A DNA stretch of 64,000 bases from Apilactobacillus quenuiae (GCF_002994005.1 NZ_POSN01000002.1:127855-191854), one strand, 5' to 3'. Shown: positions 45,216 to 55,085, counted from the first letter of the stretch. Notes: generated by a model not told the origin, from the sequence alone. Made by a program: numbers and translations.

Positions 45216-46472
45216 ATGGAAAAAGTTGAAAAAATTAAAATTTTAAAGAACATTGTAAATATGCCCACTGTTGATGATAATGAGAACGATGTTGCAAAAT
45301 ATCTATTAGATACCTTCAAAAAACATGGTATTGATGGAAAGTTAATCATGCAATATCACGGTCGTAGTAATTTAATTGTTGAAATTGGCAATGGTGAACA
45401 TCCTAAATTAGGCTTGAGTGGTCATTTGGATACTGTGCATCAAGGTGATGAACGTACTTGGCTATCTGACCCTTTCACCGCCAATATTAATAATGGTCGT
45501 TTATATGGCCGTGGAGCTTCTGATATGAAATCGGGGATTGCTCAAATGGTAATTTCAATGATTGAATTATATGAATCATCCTCTAAAATTAACGGTACAA
45601 TTAGATTTATAGCTACAATTGGTGAAGAATTGAGTGCGGCTGGTGCAAAATATTTAACTGATAAAGGCTTTGTCGATGATTTAGATGCAATGATCATTGC
45701 TGAACCTAGTGGTGTAAATCTTCATCGCTTAAGAAAATATGTAAATAGTGACGGTGTAACTATTGCACCTGAAACACTAAAAGAATTATTAAAAAAATCC
45801 TTTCTATCAGATGCTAATGAGCAGCACTTTATAATTAATGCTCATAAAGGATGGATGGCTTATCGAGTCACTGCACATGGTAAAGCTGTCCACAGTTCAA
45901 TGCCTCGTATGGGAATTAATGCTATTGATACTTTAATTAAATATTATTTAAAAGAAAAAGAGTTTTATGCTCAATTAAAGGAATCAGATTCTGAATTAGG
46001 AAGAACCGTCTACTCCCCTGATATTTTTCGTGGTGGTAAACAAATTAATTCAGTACCTGATTTAGCATATGAAATTGTTAAAGTTAGAACCATCCCACAA
46101 GTGGATAATGAAGAATTAACTAATCGTCTGCAATGTATGATTGATAAAATGAACACAGAACCTGGAATTAATTTAGAATTAACAATTGAACATAGTGAAC
46201 TACCTGTTAAAAGTGATAATCACACTGGATTAATTCAAATTTTACAAAAAAACGCTAAAAACATTATGGATGAACCCATGCCTTTACCAAAAATTGGTGT
46301 ATCATTAGGTACCGATGCATCAGAATTTAGACTCCATAACAAAGACATGGATGTTATTATCTTGGGGCCTGGAAACACTACCGCACATAGTCCTAATGAG
46401 TATGTAGATATGCCCAGTTATTTCAATATGATTGACTTACTAAAAAAGACTATTAAAGACTTTATGAAATAA
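45216..46472 (+). CDS. ArgE/DapE-family M20 deacylase
   Basis: A 418-residue zinc amidohydrolase. Metal motifs: LSGHLDTVH (about residue 66), GRGASDMKSG (about 100), GEELSAAGAKYL (about 135), AEPSG, and SLGTDASEFR plus GPGNTTAHSPNEYV at the end. A roughly 40-residue insert before HKGWMAYRVTAHGKAVHSS is usual for the lactobacillus form. Annotated elsewhere as succinyl-DAP desuccinylase, but the lysine operon already has its own deacetylase, so the natural substrate is open. Start at ATG 45216 with AGGAGG at 45203-45208. Confidence 0.82.
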   Translation: MEKVEKIKILKNIVNMPTVDDNENDVAKYLLDTFKKHGIDGKLIMQYHGRSNLIVEIGNGEHPKLGLSGHLDTVHQGDERTWLSDPFTANINNGRLYGRGASDMKSGIAQMVISMIELYESSSKINGTIRFIATIGEELSAAGAKYLTDKGFVDDLDAMIIAEPSGVNLHRLRKYVNSDGVTIAPETLKELLKKSFLSDANEQHFIINAHKGWMAYRVTAHGKAVHSSMPRMGINAIDTLIKYYLKEKEFYAQLKESDSELGRTVYSPDIFRGGKQINSVPDLAYEIVKVRTIPQVDNEELTNRLQCMIDKMNTEPGINLELTIEHSELPVKSDNHTGLIQILQKNAKNIMDEPMPLPKIGVSLGTDASEFRLHNKDMDVIILGPGNTTAHSPNEYVDMPSYFNMIDLLKKTIKDFMK

Positions 46473-46514
46473 AAGAACCGCTAATCTAAAAAATAGATTA
46501 GCGGTTTTATTTTT
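46473..46514. terminator. Bidirectional terminator
   Basis: ACCGCTAATCTA (46477-46488) pairs with TAGATTAGCGGT (46494-46505), with A and T flanks, between convergent genes. Confidence 0.88.
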
Positions 46515-46515
46515 A

Positions 46516-47004
46516 CTAAAGTAGAGTAAAGCCTTGCGCATATAACAATTCAAATAGTAGCTCAAATACATCTACAGCAATAAATATTCCAATCATTGTA
46601 AAGAAAGTTAATTTATTCGATTGCTGCTTTAATTTCAAGGTTTCTTTATCATATTGCCAAAGTTTTTTAATGAAGTTAGTATTTTTAAATTCATTAATAA
46701 TATAAATAGCTTCTACAACTATTAAAATCAAAATTATCCAATTATTTGCAATTTGTGCATAAAAAATACTTAATACAAAGATTGTAAATATAATTGCCAT
46801 TAAACCATAACGAAGATTTAGCCCGCTTATTTGTTTATTTTGATTATTGAGCTTTGTAATCAACGCCTTATCACTTAATGAAGTCGTAATATTTTTATGG
46901 AGTTGATTATTAAGCTTACGAATTTTAGGATAAACTTCTAATAATCCAAATAATACAGCAGCTGCTAATACAAATAACAAAACAATATAAACCATGGTGT
47001 TCAT
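46516..47004 (-). CDS. Four-helix membrane protein of unknown function
   Basis: A 162-residue protein with hydrophobic segments at about residues 3-24, 66-82, 88-104 and 132-152, and a basic Asn-rich loop between the first two (KIRKLNNQLHKNITTSLSDKALITKLNNQNKQ). No recognised family. The ribosome binding site is weak (GTGAAGTGA). It follows the YibE/F pair on the same strand, 76 bp downstream, and could be co-transcribed. Confidence 0.6.
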   Translation of the reverse strand: MNTMVYIVLLFVLAAAVLFGLLEVYPKIRKLNNQLHKNITTSLSDKALITKLNNQNKQISGLNLRYGLMAIIFTIFVLSIFYAQIANNWIILILIVVEAIYIINEFKNTNFIKKLWQYDKETLKLKQQSNKLTFFTMIGIFIAVDVFELLFELLYAQGFTLL

Positions 47005-47080
47005 AAATTTTCACTTCACTTTCTTATGTATTTTCATTTACATTATCACATTAATTTTACAAATACTCTATTTTATCCTC

Positions 47081-47836
47081 TTATTTATTATCTTTTCGCC
47101 ATTTTTCAGCCATTACTAATGAAGTAATCGGAATGGTTAAAATAACCCCTATTAACGAAAATAAAATGACAATTAACTGAGCATCAAAAACTTTATCATT
47201 TAAAATATCACCAAATGAATAATTTAAACTATGAAACCAAACAAATAAAGATAAAGAACCACCAAATAGACCAAAGAATAATGTATTTAATGTAGTCCCA
47301 ATAATTTGTTTACCAACATAGATACCATCAAATAATAATCGACTTGGCTTAATTTCCGGATGTTGTTCCTTAATTTCATCTAATCCAGAAGCAATTGCCA
47401 TGGTTGCTTCAGCAATGGCACCTAAAGTACTTAAAATAGCTGTAGCTATTTCAATTTTAACGAAATTAATGCCAATCAAAATAGATAAACCTTCTAAATC
47501 ATCACTATCTTCTAATCCAAATCCTTGAACTTGTGCCCAATTCTCTATCGGAATAATAAGTAATACTAAAATAAATAGTACTAAAATTGAAGCCACAAAA
47601 GCTAATCCACTAGTACTATCATTAGTCCCGCTTAAAAAGATAGTCAAAGCTAATACAATAATTCCAGTTACAATCGTTACGATAATTGGTGGAAAATGAA
47701 ACGCAATTAAAACAATTGCAAAAAACAAAAAGCCAAAATTTAAGATTAAGCTTAAGAAAGATTGTAGTCCTTGTTTTCCACCAATTAATATCATCAAAAT
47801 AAATAAAACAATGCCTAACACAATAATTGCACTCAT
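47081..47836 (-). CDS. YibE/F-family membrane protein, second of pair
   Basis: A 251-residue polytopic protein, about seven hydrophobic segments, with YibE/F motifs LSTLGAIAEATMAIASGLDEI (about residues 133-153) and GKQIIGTTLNTLFFGLFGG. It overlaps the preceding YibE/F gene by four nt. The function of this family is unsettled. The pair probably forms a heteromeric membrane complex. Confidence 0.82.
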   Translation of the reverse strand: MSAIIVLGIVLFILMILIGGKQGLQSFLSLILNFGFLFFAIVLIAFHFPPIIVTIVTGIIVLALTIFLSGTNDSTSGLAFVASILVLFILVLLIIPIENWAQVQGFGLEDSDDLEGLSILIGINFVKIEIATAILSTLGAIAEATMAIASGLDEIKEQHPEIKPSRLLFDGIYVGKQIIGTTLNTLFFGLFGGSLSLFVWFHSLNYSFGDILNDKVFDAQLIVILFSLIGVILTIPITSLVMAEKWRKDNK

Positions 47837-48933
47837 TTTTGACTCTCCTTAGCAAATAAACTAGTTAATGCACTAGCAACTGGAATAGCTAAAACAATAC
47901 CAATTCCACTAATTAAGCTTTGTACCATTCCTAATGACATATTCATAGAAAAAGAATAACCCCAACTATTACCATTTTTTAAAAATAATAAAGTCATTGA
48001 TAATGTCTCACCCATAAAAATAAAGAACAATACATTGATTAAGGGGCCCATAATAGATTTACCAATATTTCTACCCGATAAAAATAACTGTTTTTTAGAT
48101 ATTTGAGGACGTTCCATTTTCAAAGCAAATAAAGAGGAAATTATATCAGTTGATTCATCCATAACAGCACCTAATGATCCAATAATCGTTGATGCTAAAA
48201 ATAATGGACGTGGTGGTTGTGTAACATACTGCATTGACTCATAGAAGATGCCTTTTTCATGCGTAAATTTGAAAACAATTAAACTTATAATAATCGAAAT
48301 AAGTGTACATATTAAGGTTGATGCAAGCGTTACATACATTTGTCTATTGTGTCCAATAATGACGAATAAAGTCACAGCTGAAAATATGGAAGCTAAGGCA
48401 CTAAAAATCAGCAAAACATTGTTTCCATTATTAAAGCCATCTAAATATATAGCAAATATAAATAAAATACTGTTAATAATAATACTGCCAATAGCAGTAA
48501 TTCCAGAAAATTTTAAGAAAATACATAGCAAGGCAATTGCTAAATATATTAAAAATATAATAGGAACATCTCTTTTATAATCTTTGATTGTAGCGCTCCC
48601 ACTAGAGTTATGTAATGTTATGAAAGCCTTTTGTCTGGGCAGATATTTATGATCCATTGCACTAGACATTGTGTAACTATTATTAATAGATAATTTTTTA
48701 CCTTTATATTGACCATTTATAACATGTCCCGTCAATTCTTGTTGATAATTATAATCGGTATTTTGAAAACTATCTTTACTTTTAGTGATACTAATTTGTC
48801 TAACTGTTTCTACTTTAAAAATTGGCTTTTGGTATAAGAAGTCATCATGATTAGCAAATGTAATTAATAAGATTCCTCCTAACAAAAATCCTAGAATCAT
48901 CTTAATCGGTAATTTTTTAAATAAATTGACCAT
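47833..48933 (-). CDS. YibE/F-family membrane protein with extracytoplasmic N-terminal domain
   Basis: A 366-residue protein. One N-terminal helix, about 100 residues probably outside (KVETVRQISITKSKDSF, YQQELTGHVINGQYKGKKLSI), then about seven helices with the family motifs GSLGAVMDESTDIISSLFALK and GRNIGKSIMGPLINVLFF. It matches the longer (YibE-like) member of the lactobacillus pair. Weak ribosome binding site. Divergent from the betaine transporter operon. Confidence 0.82.
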   Translation of the reverse strand: MVNLFKKLPIKMILGFLLGGILLITFANHDDFLYQKPIFKVETVRQISITKSKDSFQNTDYNYQQELTGHVINGQYKGKKLSINNSYTMSSAMDHKYLPRQKAFITLHNSSGSATIKDYKRDVPIIFLIYLAIALLCIFLKFSGITAIGSIIINSILFIFAIYLDGFNNGNNVLLIFSALASIFSAVTLFVIIGHNRQMYVTLASTLICTLISIIISLIVFKFTHEKGIFYESMQYVTQPPRPLFLASTIIGSLGAVMDESTDIISSLFALKMERPQISKKQLFLSGRNIGKSIMGPLINVLFFIFMGETLSMTLLFLKNGNSWGYSFSMNMSLGMVQSLISGIGIVLAIPVASALTSLFAKESQK

Positions 48934-48989
48934 GCACTTTTCATCTCATCTTTTGTTATTTGTACTACAATGTAATATAGATAAAATAA

Positions 48990-49006
48990 TTTTAACATAG
49001 TTAAAA
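48990..49006. promoter_or_regulatory. 7-3-7 inverted repeat between yibE/F and the betaine ABC operon
   Basis: TTTTAAC (48990-48996) and GTTAAAA (49000-49006) form a perfect inverted repeat in the divergent region. No T-run follows, so an operator is more likely than a terminator. Confidence 0.4.
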
Positions 49007-49025
49007 TAAAATACTAACAAAGTGC

Positions 49026-49116
49026 ATAGCTATAAGCTATAGAAGCATTTCATCCCGTCAAATCAGCTTTTCAAAATGGTACAAGATTTGACATAACTGT
49101 TACTTTCTTGTAATAA
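49026..49116 (+). promoter_or_regulatory. Promoter and inverted repeats of the glycine betaine ABC operon
   Basis: TTGACA (49088-49093) and TAATAA (49111-49116) are 17 bp apart. The -35 is part of a long-spaced inverted repeat, GTCAAATC (49057-49064) with GATTTGAC (49085-49092). A further 6-3-6 repeat, ATAGCT/AGCTAT, lies at 49026-49040. Together they look like an osmotic-regulator binding region; the regulator is not in the window. Confidence 0.5.
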
Positions 49117-49172
49117 TGTTATCTATGCGTTTACACTTATTATAGTATCTATAATTTTTAAGGAGGAATTTT

Positions 49173-50372
49173 ATGACCAAAAAGGTTGAAGTTAAACACC
49201 TAACTAAAATTTTCGGTCATCATGCTGGTCGTGCAAAAGAAATGATCAGTGATGGTAAATCCAAAGATGAAATTTTAGCAAAAACTAATAGCGTTGTTGG
49301 TGTTCATGACGCCAACTTCGATGTTAATGAAAATGAAATCTTTGTTATTATGGGACTATCCGGAAGTGGTAAGTCTACATTAATCAGAATGTTAAATCGT
49401 TTATATGAACCAACTAGTGGTGAAATTATCCTAGATGGACAAAACGTTACTAATTTTGATAAAAAACAATTACGTGAATTTAGACGTAAAAAAATGAGCA
49501 TGGTTTTCCAAAACTTTGCTTTATTCCCTAATCGTACAATTTTAGGTAATACCTCTTATGGATTAGAAATTCAGGGTGTTGATAAGGCTACTCGTGATAA
49601 GAAAGCTCATGAATGTCTAGAATTAGTTGGTCTTCATGGATATGATGATCGCTATCCCAATGAACTATCTGGTGGTCAACAGCAACGTGTTGGGTTAGCT
49701 CGTGGATTAGCTAATGATCCCGAAATTCTATTAATGGATGAAGCTTTCTCAGCACTAGATCCACTTAATAGAAAAGAAATGCAAGATGAATTACTTGAAT
49801 TACAAGCACACCTAAAGAAAACAATTATCTTTATTTCACATGATTTGAATGAAGCTTTACGTATTGGTGATCGTATTATGATTATGCGTGATGGTGAAAT
49901 CGTTCAAATTGGTGGACCAGAAGATATTTTACAACATCCTAAAAATGAATATGTTGAAAAATTCATTGAAGGTGTTGATCGTACTAAGATTCTTACTGCT
50001 AGTCGTGTTATGATTCGTCCAAATGTTGTAAACATTGAAAAAGACGGTCCAAGAACTGCTCTAAGATTAATGCAACATAATGAAGTTTCAAGTGTATTTG
50101 TTGTTGATTCACAACATCATTTCAAAGGTTTGGTTGATGCTAAAGAAGTTATCAAATTAATTGAAAATGATAAACGTGATCTTAATGAAATTTTGAATAC
50201 TAATATTCCAACAACCTCCCCTGATACTCCTATCAAGTCAATCTTGAATGATATTTCTAAAACTTCTGTTCCATTCTCAGTTGTTGATAATGAAGATCGT
50301 TTATTAGGAATTATTCTTAGAAGTTCTGTTCTTGAAGCAATTTCTGGAAGTGAGGTTGAAAATGATGGCTAA
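49173..50372 (+). CDS. Glycine betaine/proline ABC transporter ATP-binding protein
   Basis: A 399-residue OpuAA/ProV-type ATPase. N-terminal family segment KIFGHHAGRAKEMISDGKSKDEIL, Walker A GLSGSGKST (about residue 62), signature LSGGQQQ, Walker B ILLMDEAFSALD. Two CBS domains occupy about residues 275-395 and probably sense ionic strength or cyclic nucleotides as in OpuA. First gene of the ATPase-permease-binding protein operon for osmoprotectant uptake. Confidence 0.92.
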   Translation: MTKKVEVKHLTKIFGHHAGRAKEMISDGKSKDEILAKTNSVVGVHDANFDVNENEIFVIMGLSGSGKSTLIRMLNRLYEPTSGEIILDGQNVTNFDKKQLREFRRKKMSMVFQNFALFPNRTILGNTSYGLEIQGVDKATRDKKAHECLELVGLHGYDDRYPNELSGGQQQRVGLARGLANDPEILLMDEAFSALDPLNRKEMQDELLELQAHLKKTIIFISHDLNEALRIGDRIMIMRDGEIVQIGGPEDILQHPKNEYVEKFIEGVDRTKILTASRVMIRPNVVNIEKDGPRTALRLMQHNEVSSVFVVDSQHHFKGLVDAKEVIKLIENDKRDLNEILNTNIPTTSPDTPIKSILNDISKTSVPFSVVDNEDRLLGIILRSSVLEAISGSEVENDG

Positions 50373-51231
50373 TTTACTTATGTTAAATATGACACAAATT
50401 CCTTTAGCAGATTGGATCAATAAATTTGTTAATTGGTTGACTCAATTCGTTGGATTCTTTAATGGTATTACTAATTTTATTGGTGGAATTGTTAATGGTT
50501 TCCAAGCTATTTTTGATATCCTACCAGTTTGGCTATTTATTATTATTATTTTAGGTATCACTTACTGGGCTTTACATGATAGTAAACATTGGGGATTAAT
50601 GTTATTTGAACTATTAGGTTTATTACTAATTTATAATCAAGGTTACTGGCGCGATATGACTCAAACTTTAACTCTAGTTTTAACTTCTAGTTTAATCATC
50701 GTAATTATTGGTATTCCACTTGGTATTTGGATGGCTAAAAGTCATACTGTTCATTTGATTGTTAAACCAATCTTAGACTTTATGCAAACCATGCCTGCCT
50801 TCGTTTACTTAATTCCTGCTGTATCATTATTTGGTATCGGAATGGTGCCAGGAGTTATTGCTTCAGTTATCTTCTCACTACCCCCAGTAGTTAGAATGAC
50901 TGATTTAGGTATTCAACAAGTCCCTGCTGATTTAGTTGAAGCTGCTGATTCATTTGGTTCAACTGGTTGGCAAAAACTAATTAAAGTTGAATTACCAATT
51001 GCAAAGAGCACATTAATGTCTGGTGTAAACCAAGGTATGATGTTAGCACTATCAATGGTTGTTATTGCTTCTATGATTGGTGCTACTGGTCTAGGTGCTC
51101 AAGTTTACTTTGCCGTTGGTAGAAATAATGCTGGTTCAGGATTTGCTGCTGGTATTGCTATTGTTATCTTGGCAATTATCTTAGACCGTATTACTCAAGC
51201 ATTTAATAAAAATAAAAAGAGTTCAGACTAA
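50362..51231 (+). CDS. Glycine betaine/proline ABC transporter permease
   Basis: A 289-residue ProW/OpuAB-type permease with six or so helices. It has the binding-protein-dependent motif EAADSFGSTGWQKLIKVELPIA (about residues 192-213) and KPILDFMQTMPAFVYLIP. Overlaps the ATPase end; ATG at 50362 or 50365 follows GAGG at 50352-50355, and the longer TTG start has no ribosome binding site. Not fused to its binding protein. Confidence 0.9.
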   Translation: MMANLLMLNMTQIPLADWINKFVNWLTQFVGFFNGITNFIGGIVNGFQAIFDILPVWLFIIIILGITYWALHDSKHWGLMLFELLGLLLIYNQGYWRDMTQTLTLVLTSSLIIVIIGIPLGIWMAKSHTVHLIVKPILDFMQTMPAFVYLIPAVSLFGIGMVPGVIASVIFSLPPVVRMTDLGIQQVPADLVEAADSFGSTGWQKLIKVELPIAKSTLMSGVNQGMMLALSMVVIASMIGATGLGAQVYFAVGRNNAGSGFAAGIAIVILAIILDRITQAFNKNKKSSD

Positions 51232-51243
51232 TTAAGGAGGATT

Positions 51244-52155
51244 ATGATGAGAAAGAGACTTAAATTTGTTCTTGGAACTTTATCAATGTTTCTTCTTGCT
51301 ACAGTATTGACTGCTTGCAGTAGTGCTACTTCACCTTATAATTCTCATAAGAAGTTAGGACCTCAAATCAATTACACTATTACTGGAATTGATGCTGGTG
51401 CTGGTATTATGGCTTCTACTCAAAATGCTTTAAAGGAATACCCTTTAGCAAAAAATAATTGGCAATTACAAACAAGTTCTACTGCTGCTATGACAAGTAC
51501 TTTAGGCAAAGCAATTAAGTATAAACAACCAATTGTTGTAACTGGTTGGCAACCACACTGGATGTTTAAGAAGTTTCCTATTAAGTTCTTAAAAGATCCT
51601 AAAAATGTGTATGGTAAAGCTGAACAAATTCATACCATTGCAAGAGTTGGTTTGAAAAAGGATAATCCTGGTGCCTATCAACTTCTAAAACAATTCCATT
51701 GGACCCCTGCTCAAATGTCCGATGTCATGTTAAAGACAAATGCCGGAGTTGATCCTAAAAAAGCTGCCGATGATTTCATTAAGAATAATCCAAAATTAGT
51801 GGCTGAATGGACTAAAGGTGTTCCAAAGGGAAATGGTAAGTCAATTAAATTATCTTATGTAGCATGGGATTCTGAAATCGCATCTACTAATGTTATGGCT
51901 GAATTATTAAATCATTTAGGCTATAAGGCAAATATCCAAGCTCTAGAAATGCAACCAATGTTCGCATCAATTGCAACTAATGCTGCTGATGCTTCACTAG
52001 CTGCCTGGTTACCAAACACTGCTGGCCTTTACATGAAACAATATAAAGGCAAAATTGATGATGTTGGTACCAACCTAAATGGTGCAAAAGTTGGATTAGC
52101 TGTTCCAAAATATATGAAAAATATTAATTCAATTGATGATTTAATTAACAAATAA
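51244..52155 (+). CDS. Glycine betaine-binding lipoprotein
   Basis: A 303-residue OpuAC-type binding protein. The lipoprotein signal is LLATVLTAC (Cys about residue 25), to be lipidated at the outer membrane face. The quaternary-ammonium pocket residues include tryptophans in VVTGWQPHWMF, YVAWDSEIAS and LAAWLPN. 12 nt after the permease, with AAGGAGG. Last gene of the operon. Confidence 0.92.
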   Translation: MMRKRLKFVLGTLSMFLLATVLTACSSATSPYNSHKKLGPQINYTITGIDAGAGIMASTQNALKEYPLAKNNWQLQTSSTAAMTSTLGKAIKYKQPIVVTGWQPHWMFKKFPIKFLKDPKNVYGKAEQIHTIARVGLKKDNPGAYQLLKQFHWTPAQMSDVMLKTNAGVDPKKAADDFIKNNPKLVAEWTKGVPKGNGKSIKLSYVAWDSEIASTNVMAELLNHLGYKANIQALEMQPMFASIATNAADASLAAWLPNTAGLYMKQYKGKIDDVGTNLNGAKVGLAVPKYMKNINSIDDLINK

Positions 52156-52160
52156 AATTA

Positions 52161-52194
52161 AAAACCATTCGCATAGCTTGTGAATGGTTTTTTT
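52161..52194 (+). terminator. Terminator of the betaine ABC operon
   Basis: AAAACCATTC (52161-52170) pairs with GAATGGTTTT (52182-52191), then T-run. Confidence 0.85.
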
Positions 52195-52242
52195 GTATAT
52201 TATAGTTTGATGTAGAGTATATTTATAAAACGAGGTGTTCTA

Positions 52243-54165
52243 ATGAATAATAAGGAAATTAGTGATTCAAAAATTAGAAATAATTTTTATGATGCTGTGA
52301 ATGGTGAATGGATTAAAAACGCTACCATACCTAGTGATCATTCATCTACTGGTGGTTTTATGGACTTAGTAGATAATATTGATAAAACATTAATGAATGA
52401 TTTTGAAGATATAAAATCGGGTAAAATTAAACCTCAAAACAATGATATGGTTGAATTTAAAAAACTATATGAATTAGCTACTGATTTTGATAAACGTGAA
52501 AAAGATGGTGCAAAACCAGTTAAACCCATTTTGGAAAAAATTGAAAATATTAAATCATTTGATGATTTAAACAATCAATTAGCCAACTGGACTTTAGATG
52601 GGCTTCCACTTCCATTTAATTTTGGTATTGAAGCTGATATGAAGAATGCTAAATATAATGCTTTATATGCAAGTGGAGCTGGAACTTTCTTACCAGATAA
52701 AACTTATTACGATAAGGAAAATTCTGCTGGAGCAAAATTAATGCCAGTATTTAAAGATATGTCTAAAAAATTACTAGTAATGGCTGGATACAATGAAGCA
52801 CAAGCTAAAAACATTGTAAATTCTGCTGAAGAATTTGATCGCTTAATTGCACCAAATATTAAATCAGCCGAAGAAAGTGCTGACTTTACAAAAATGTATA
52901 ATCCTATGTCATTTGATTCTTTATCAAATAAAGTAGACAAATTTAATTTAAATAGTTATGTAAAGGGTTTAATTGGACAAGAGCCAGATCAAGTAATTGT
53001 ATCAGAACCTGAATATTTTGATGCATTTAACAAAATTGTAAATGATGATACTTTTGCGATGATGAAAAACTGGATGCTAGTTAAAACCATCAATGCTTCC
53101 ACTGGTCTTCTAACTGAAGAATTTAGACAAGTTGGTGGCGAATTCTCTAGAACTCTATCTGGTAAGAAATCAGCTGTTAAGAAAGAAAAAGCTGCTTATT
53201 ACCTTGCATCAGGAACTTTTGATCAAGTAATTGGTGACTATTATGGTCATAAATACTTTGGTGAAAAGGCTAAACAAAATGTCCATGATATGGTTGTTAA
53301 AATGATCAATGTCTATGAGAAACGTTTGAGTAATAATACTTGGTTAAGTGAAGATACCAAAAAAATGGCCATTAAAAAATTAAATGCTCTACAAATTCAT
53401 GTTGGTTATCCAGACAAAATCAATCCACTTTTTGATACTTTCAAAGTTAACGGTAAAGATGAAAACGGTGACTTATTCACTAATATTCATAATATTAGTA
53501 AATTAGTCATTAAAAATGAATTTAGTAAATGGAACAAACCTGTTGATAAAAGCTTATGGGATATGAGCGCTAATACAGTGAATGCCTATTATTCACCATT
53601 AGAAAATGTGATTGTCTTCCCTGCTGCTATTTTACAGGCACCTTTCTATAGCTTAAAACAATCATCAAGTGAAAACTTTGGTGGTATTGGTGCGGTAATT
53701 GCGCATGAAATATCACATGCGTTTGATAATAACGGATGTCAATTTGATGAAGACGGTAATTTGAATAACTGGTGGACCAAAGAAGATCATGAACATTTTG
53801 ATAAGCTAGCTCAAAGTATGATTAAAGAATTCGATGGTATCCCATTTGCTGGGCAAAAAGTTAACGGTAAGCTTACCGTTTCTGAAAACATTGCCGATGG
53901 TGGTGGATTAAGTTGTGCTGAAGAAGCTGCCAAAGGCGAAGCAGATTGCAACTTACGTGATTTCTTCATTAATTGGGCTAAAATTTGGCGTACAAAGTCA
54001 ACTGAACAATTTAAACAATTACTATTATCAATTGATGTCCATGCTCCTTCCGAATTAAGAGCACAGGTTCAAGTTAAGAATCTATCTGATTTCTATACTA
54101 CATTTGATGTTAAACCTGATGATGGTATGTACATGAAACCTGAAGATCGAGTAAATATTTGGTAA
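52243..54165 (+). CDS. pepO: Endopeptidase O (M13, neprilysin-like)
   Basis: A 640-residue cytosolic zinc oligoendopeptidase. HEISH zinc motif in VIAHEISHAFDNNG (about residues 487-500), ENIADGGG with the third ligand Glu (about 547), and NAYYSPLENVIVFPAAIL upstream. No signal peptide. It degrades medium-length peptides in lactic acid bacteria. Single gene with own terminator. Confidence 0.94.
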   Translation: MNNKEISDSKIRNNFYDAVNGEWIKNATIPSDHSSTGGFMDLVDNIDKTLMNDFEDIKSGKIKPQNNDMVEFKKLYELATDFDKREKDGAKPVKPILEKIENIKSFDDLNNQLANWTLDGLPLPFNFGIEADMKNAKYNALYASGAGTFLPDKTYYDKENSAGAKLMPVFKDMSKKLLVMAGYNEAQAKNIVNSAEEFDRLIAPNIKSAEESADFTKMYNPMSFDSLSNKVDKFNLNSYVKGLIGQEPDQVIVSEPEYFDAFNKIVNDDTFAMMKNWMLVKTINASTGLLTEEFRQVGGEFSRTLSGKKSAVKKEKAAYYLASGTFDQVIGDYYGHKYFGEKAKQNVHDMVVKMINVYEKRLSNNTWLSEDTKKMAIKKLNALQIHVGYPDKINPLFDTFKVNGKDENGDLFTNIHNISKLVIKNEFSKWNKPVDKSLWDMSANTVNAYYSPLENVIVFPAAILQAPFYSLKQSSSENFGGIGAVIAHEISHAFDNNGCQFDEDGNLNNWWTKEDHEHFDKLAQSMIKEFDGIPFAGQKVNGKLTVSENIADGGGLSCAEEAAKGEADCNLRDFFINWAKIWRTKSTEQFKQLLLSIDVHAPSELRAQVQVKNLSDFYTTFDVKPDDGMYMKPEDRVNIW

Positions 54166-54176
54166 TTAATATAACT

Positions 54177-54211
54177 AAAAAGGACTGTCTTTATAAGGAC
54201 AGCCCTTTTTT
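54177..54211. terminator. Bidirectional terminator
   Basis: AAAAGG-CTGTC pairs with GACAG-CCTTTT with a short mismatch, A and T flanks; between convergent pepO and ABC exporter operon. Confidence 0.8.
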
Positions 54212-54212
54212 A

Positions 54213-55085
54213 TTAACTTTGTTTAACTTTTGTTTTAAAAATTTCATCTAAAGTAGGATAATGCTGATTAAAAACTGGTAAATAGCCTTCTTTAGTTACC
54301 TCATCAAAAATATATTTTCCAAAGCTCACATCATTTAATGTTATATGCGCAGAATAGTCATTAATCATGTCTATATGTTTAATTCCATTCATTCCTTCAA
54401 ATTTTTGTAAGTTATTATAGCCTACAATATCAAGTTTAGATCTACCAAATTGATTATATATATCCTTAAGGGTTCCTTTTAGAACTGTCTTTCCATGACT
54501 TAACATAACAACATAATCAGATAGTTTTTCAACATTCTCCATATTATGTGTCGAAAATATAATCATTGTTCCTGACTTTTTAGCTTCCAACACTGCTTTG
54601 ATTAACAGATCAGCATTAACTGGATCCAATCCAGAGAAGGGTTCATCCAATATTAATAAGTCTGGATTAAACATTAAACATGCAATTAGTTGTACCTTTT
54701 GCGCATTACCTTTAGAAAGACTTTCTACTTTATCTTCAACATCACCAACTACATTTAATTTTTTCATCCATAATTTTATATTCTTTAAAGCTTCGCTGCG
54801 TTTCATTCCATGCAAAGAAGCAAAGTAAAGCATTTGATTCTTAATACTTTCTTTCAAATATAAACCACGTTCTTCTGGCATATATCCTACGTTTAGATTA
54901 TTATTTCTATTAATGTTACCATTACTGGGCTTTATAAAATCTAGCAGCATATGAAAAGTTGTTGACTTACCTGCACCATTTTGACCAATTAAGCTTAATA
55001 TTTCTCCTTTGTGCAATTGAAAGGATAAATTATTAACTGCTTGAAATCCATCATAACTTTTTGATACATTTTTAAATTCAATCAA
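54213..55085 (-). CDS. ABC-2 type exporter ATP-binding protein
   Basis: A 290-residue ATPase with Walker A GQNGAGKST (about residue 35), signature LSKGNAQK (the second Gly is Asn), Walker B LLILDEPFSGLD, H-loop FSTHN. The C-terminal DUF4162-like region (about 220-290) is typical of NatA/YhaQ-type ATPases for Na+ or antibiotic export. Start is TTG 55085, six nt after GAGGTG; the longer GTG start lies inside that site. Third gene of a permease-permease-ATPase operon. Confidence 0.83.
   Translation of the reverse strand: MIEFKNVSKSYDGFQAVNNLSFQLHKGEILSLIGQNGAGKSTTFHMLLDFIKPSNGNINRNNNLNVGYMPEERGLYLKESIKNQMLYFASLHGMKRSEALKNIKLWMKKLNVVGDVEDKVESLSKGNAQKVQLIACLMFNPDLLILDEPFSGLDPVNADLLIKAVLEAKKSGTMIIFSTHNMENVEKLSDYVVMLSHGKTVLKGTLKDIYNQFGRSKLDIVGYNNLQKFEGMNGIKHIDMINDYSAHITLNDVSFGKYIFDEVTKEGYLPVFNQHYPTLDEIFKTKVKQS

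Noticed and set aside
47622-47855. 77-codon Cys/Asn-rich ORF on the minus strand
   Set aside because: Out-of-frame shadow of the YibE/F gene, which has clear family motifs.
52707-52940. Minus-strand ORF inside pepO
   Set aside because: Antisense shadow of a well-supported peptidase gene with no ribosome binding site of its own.
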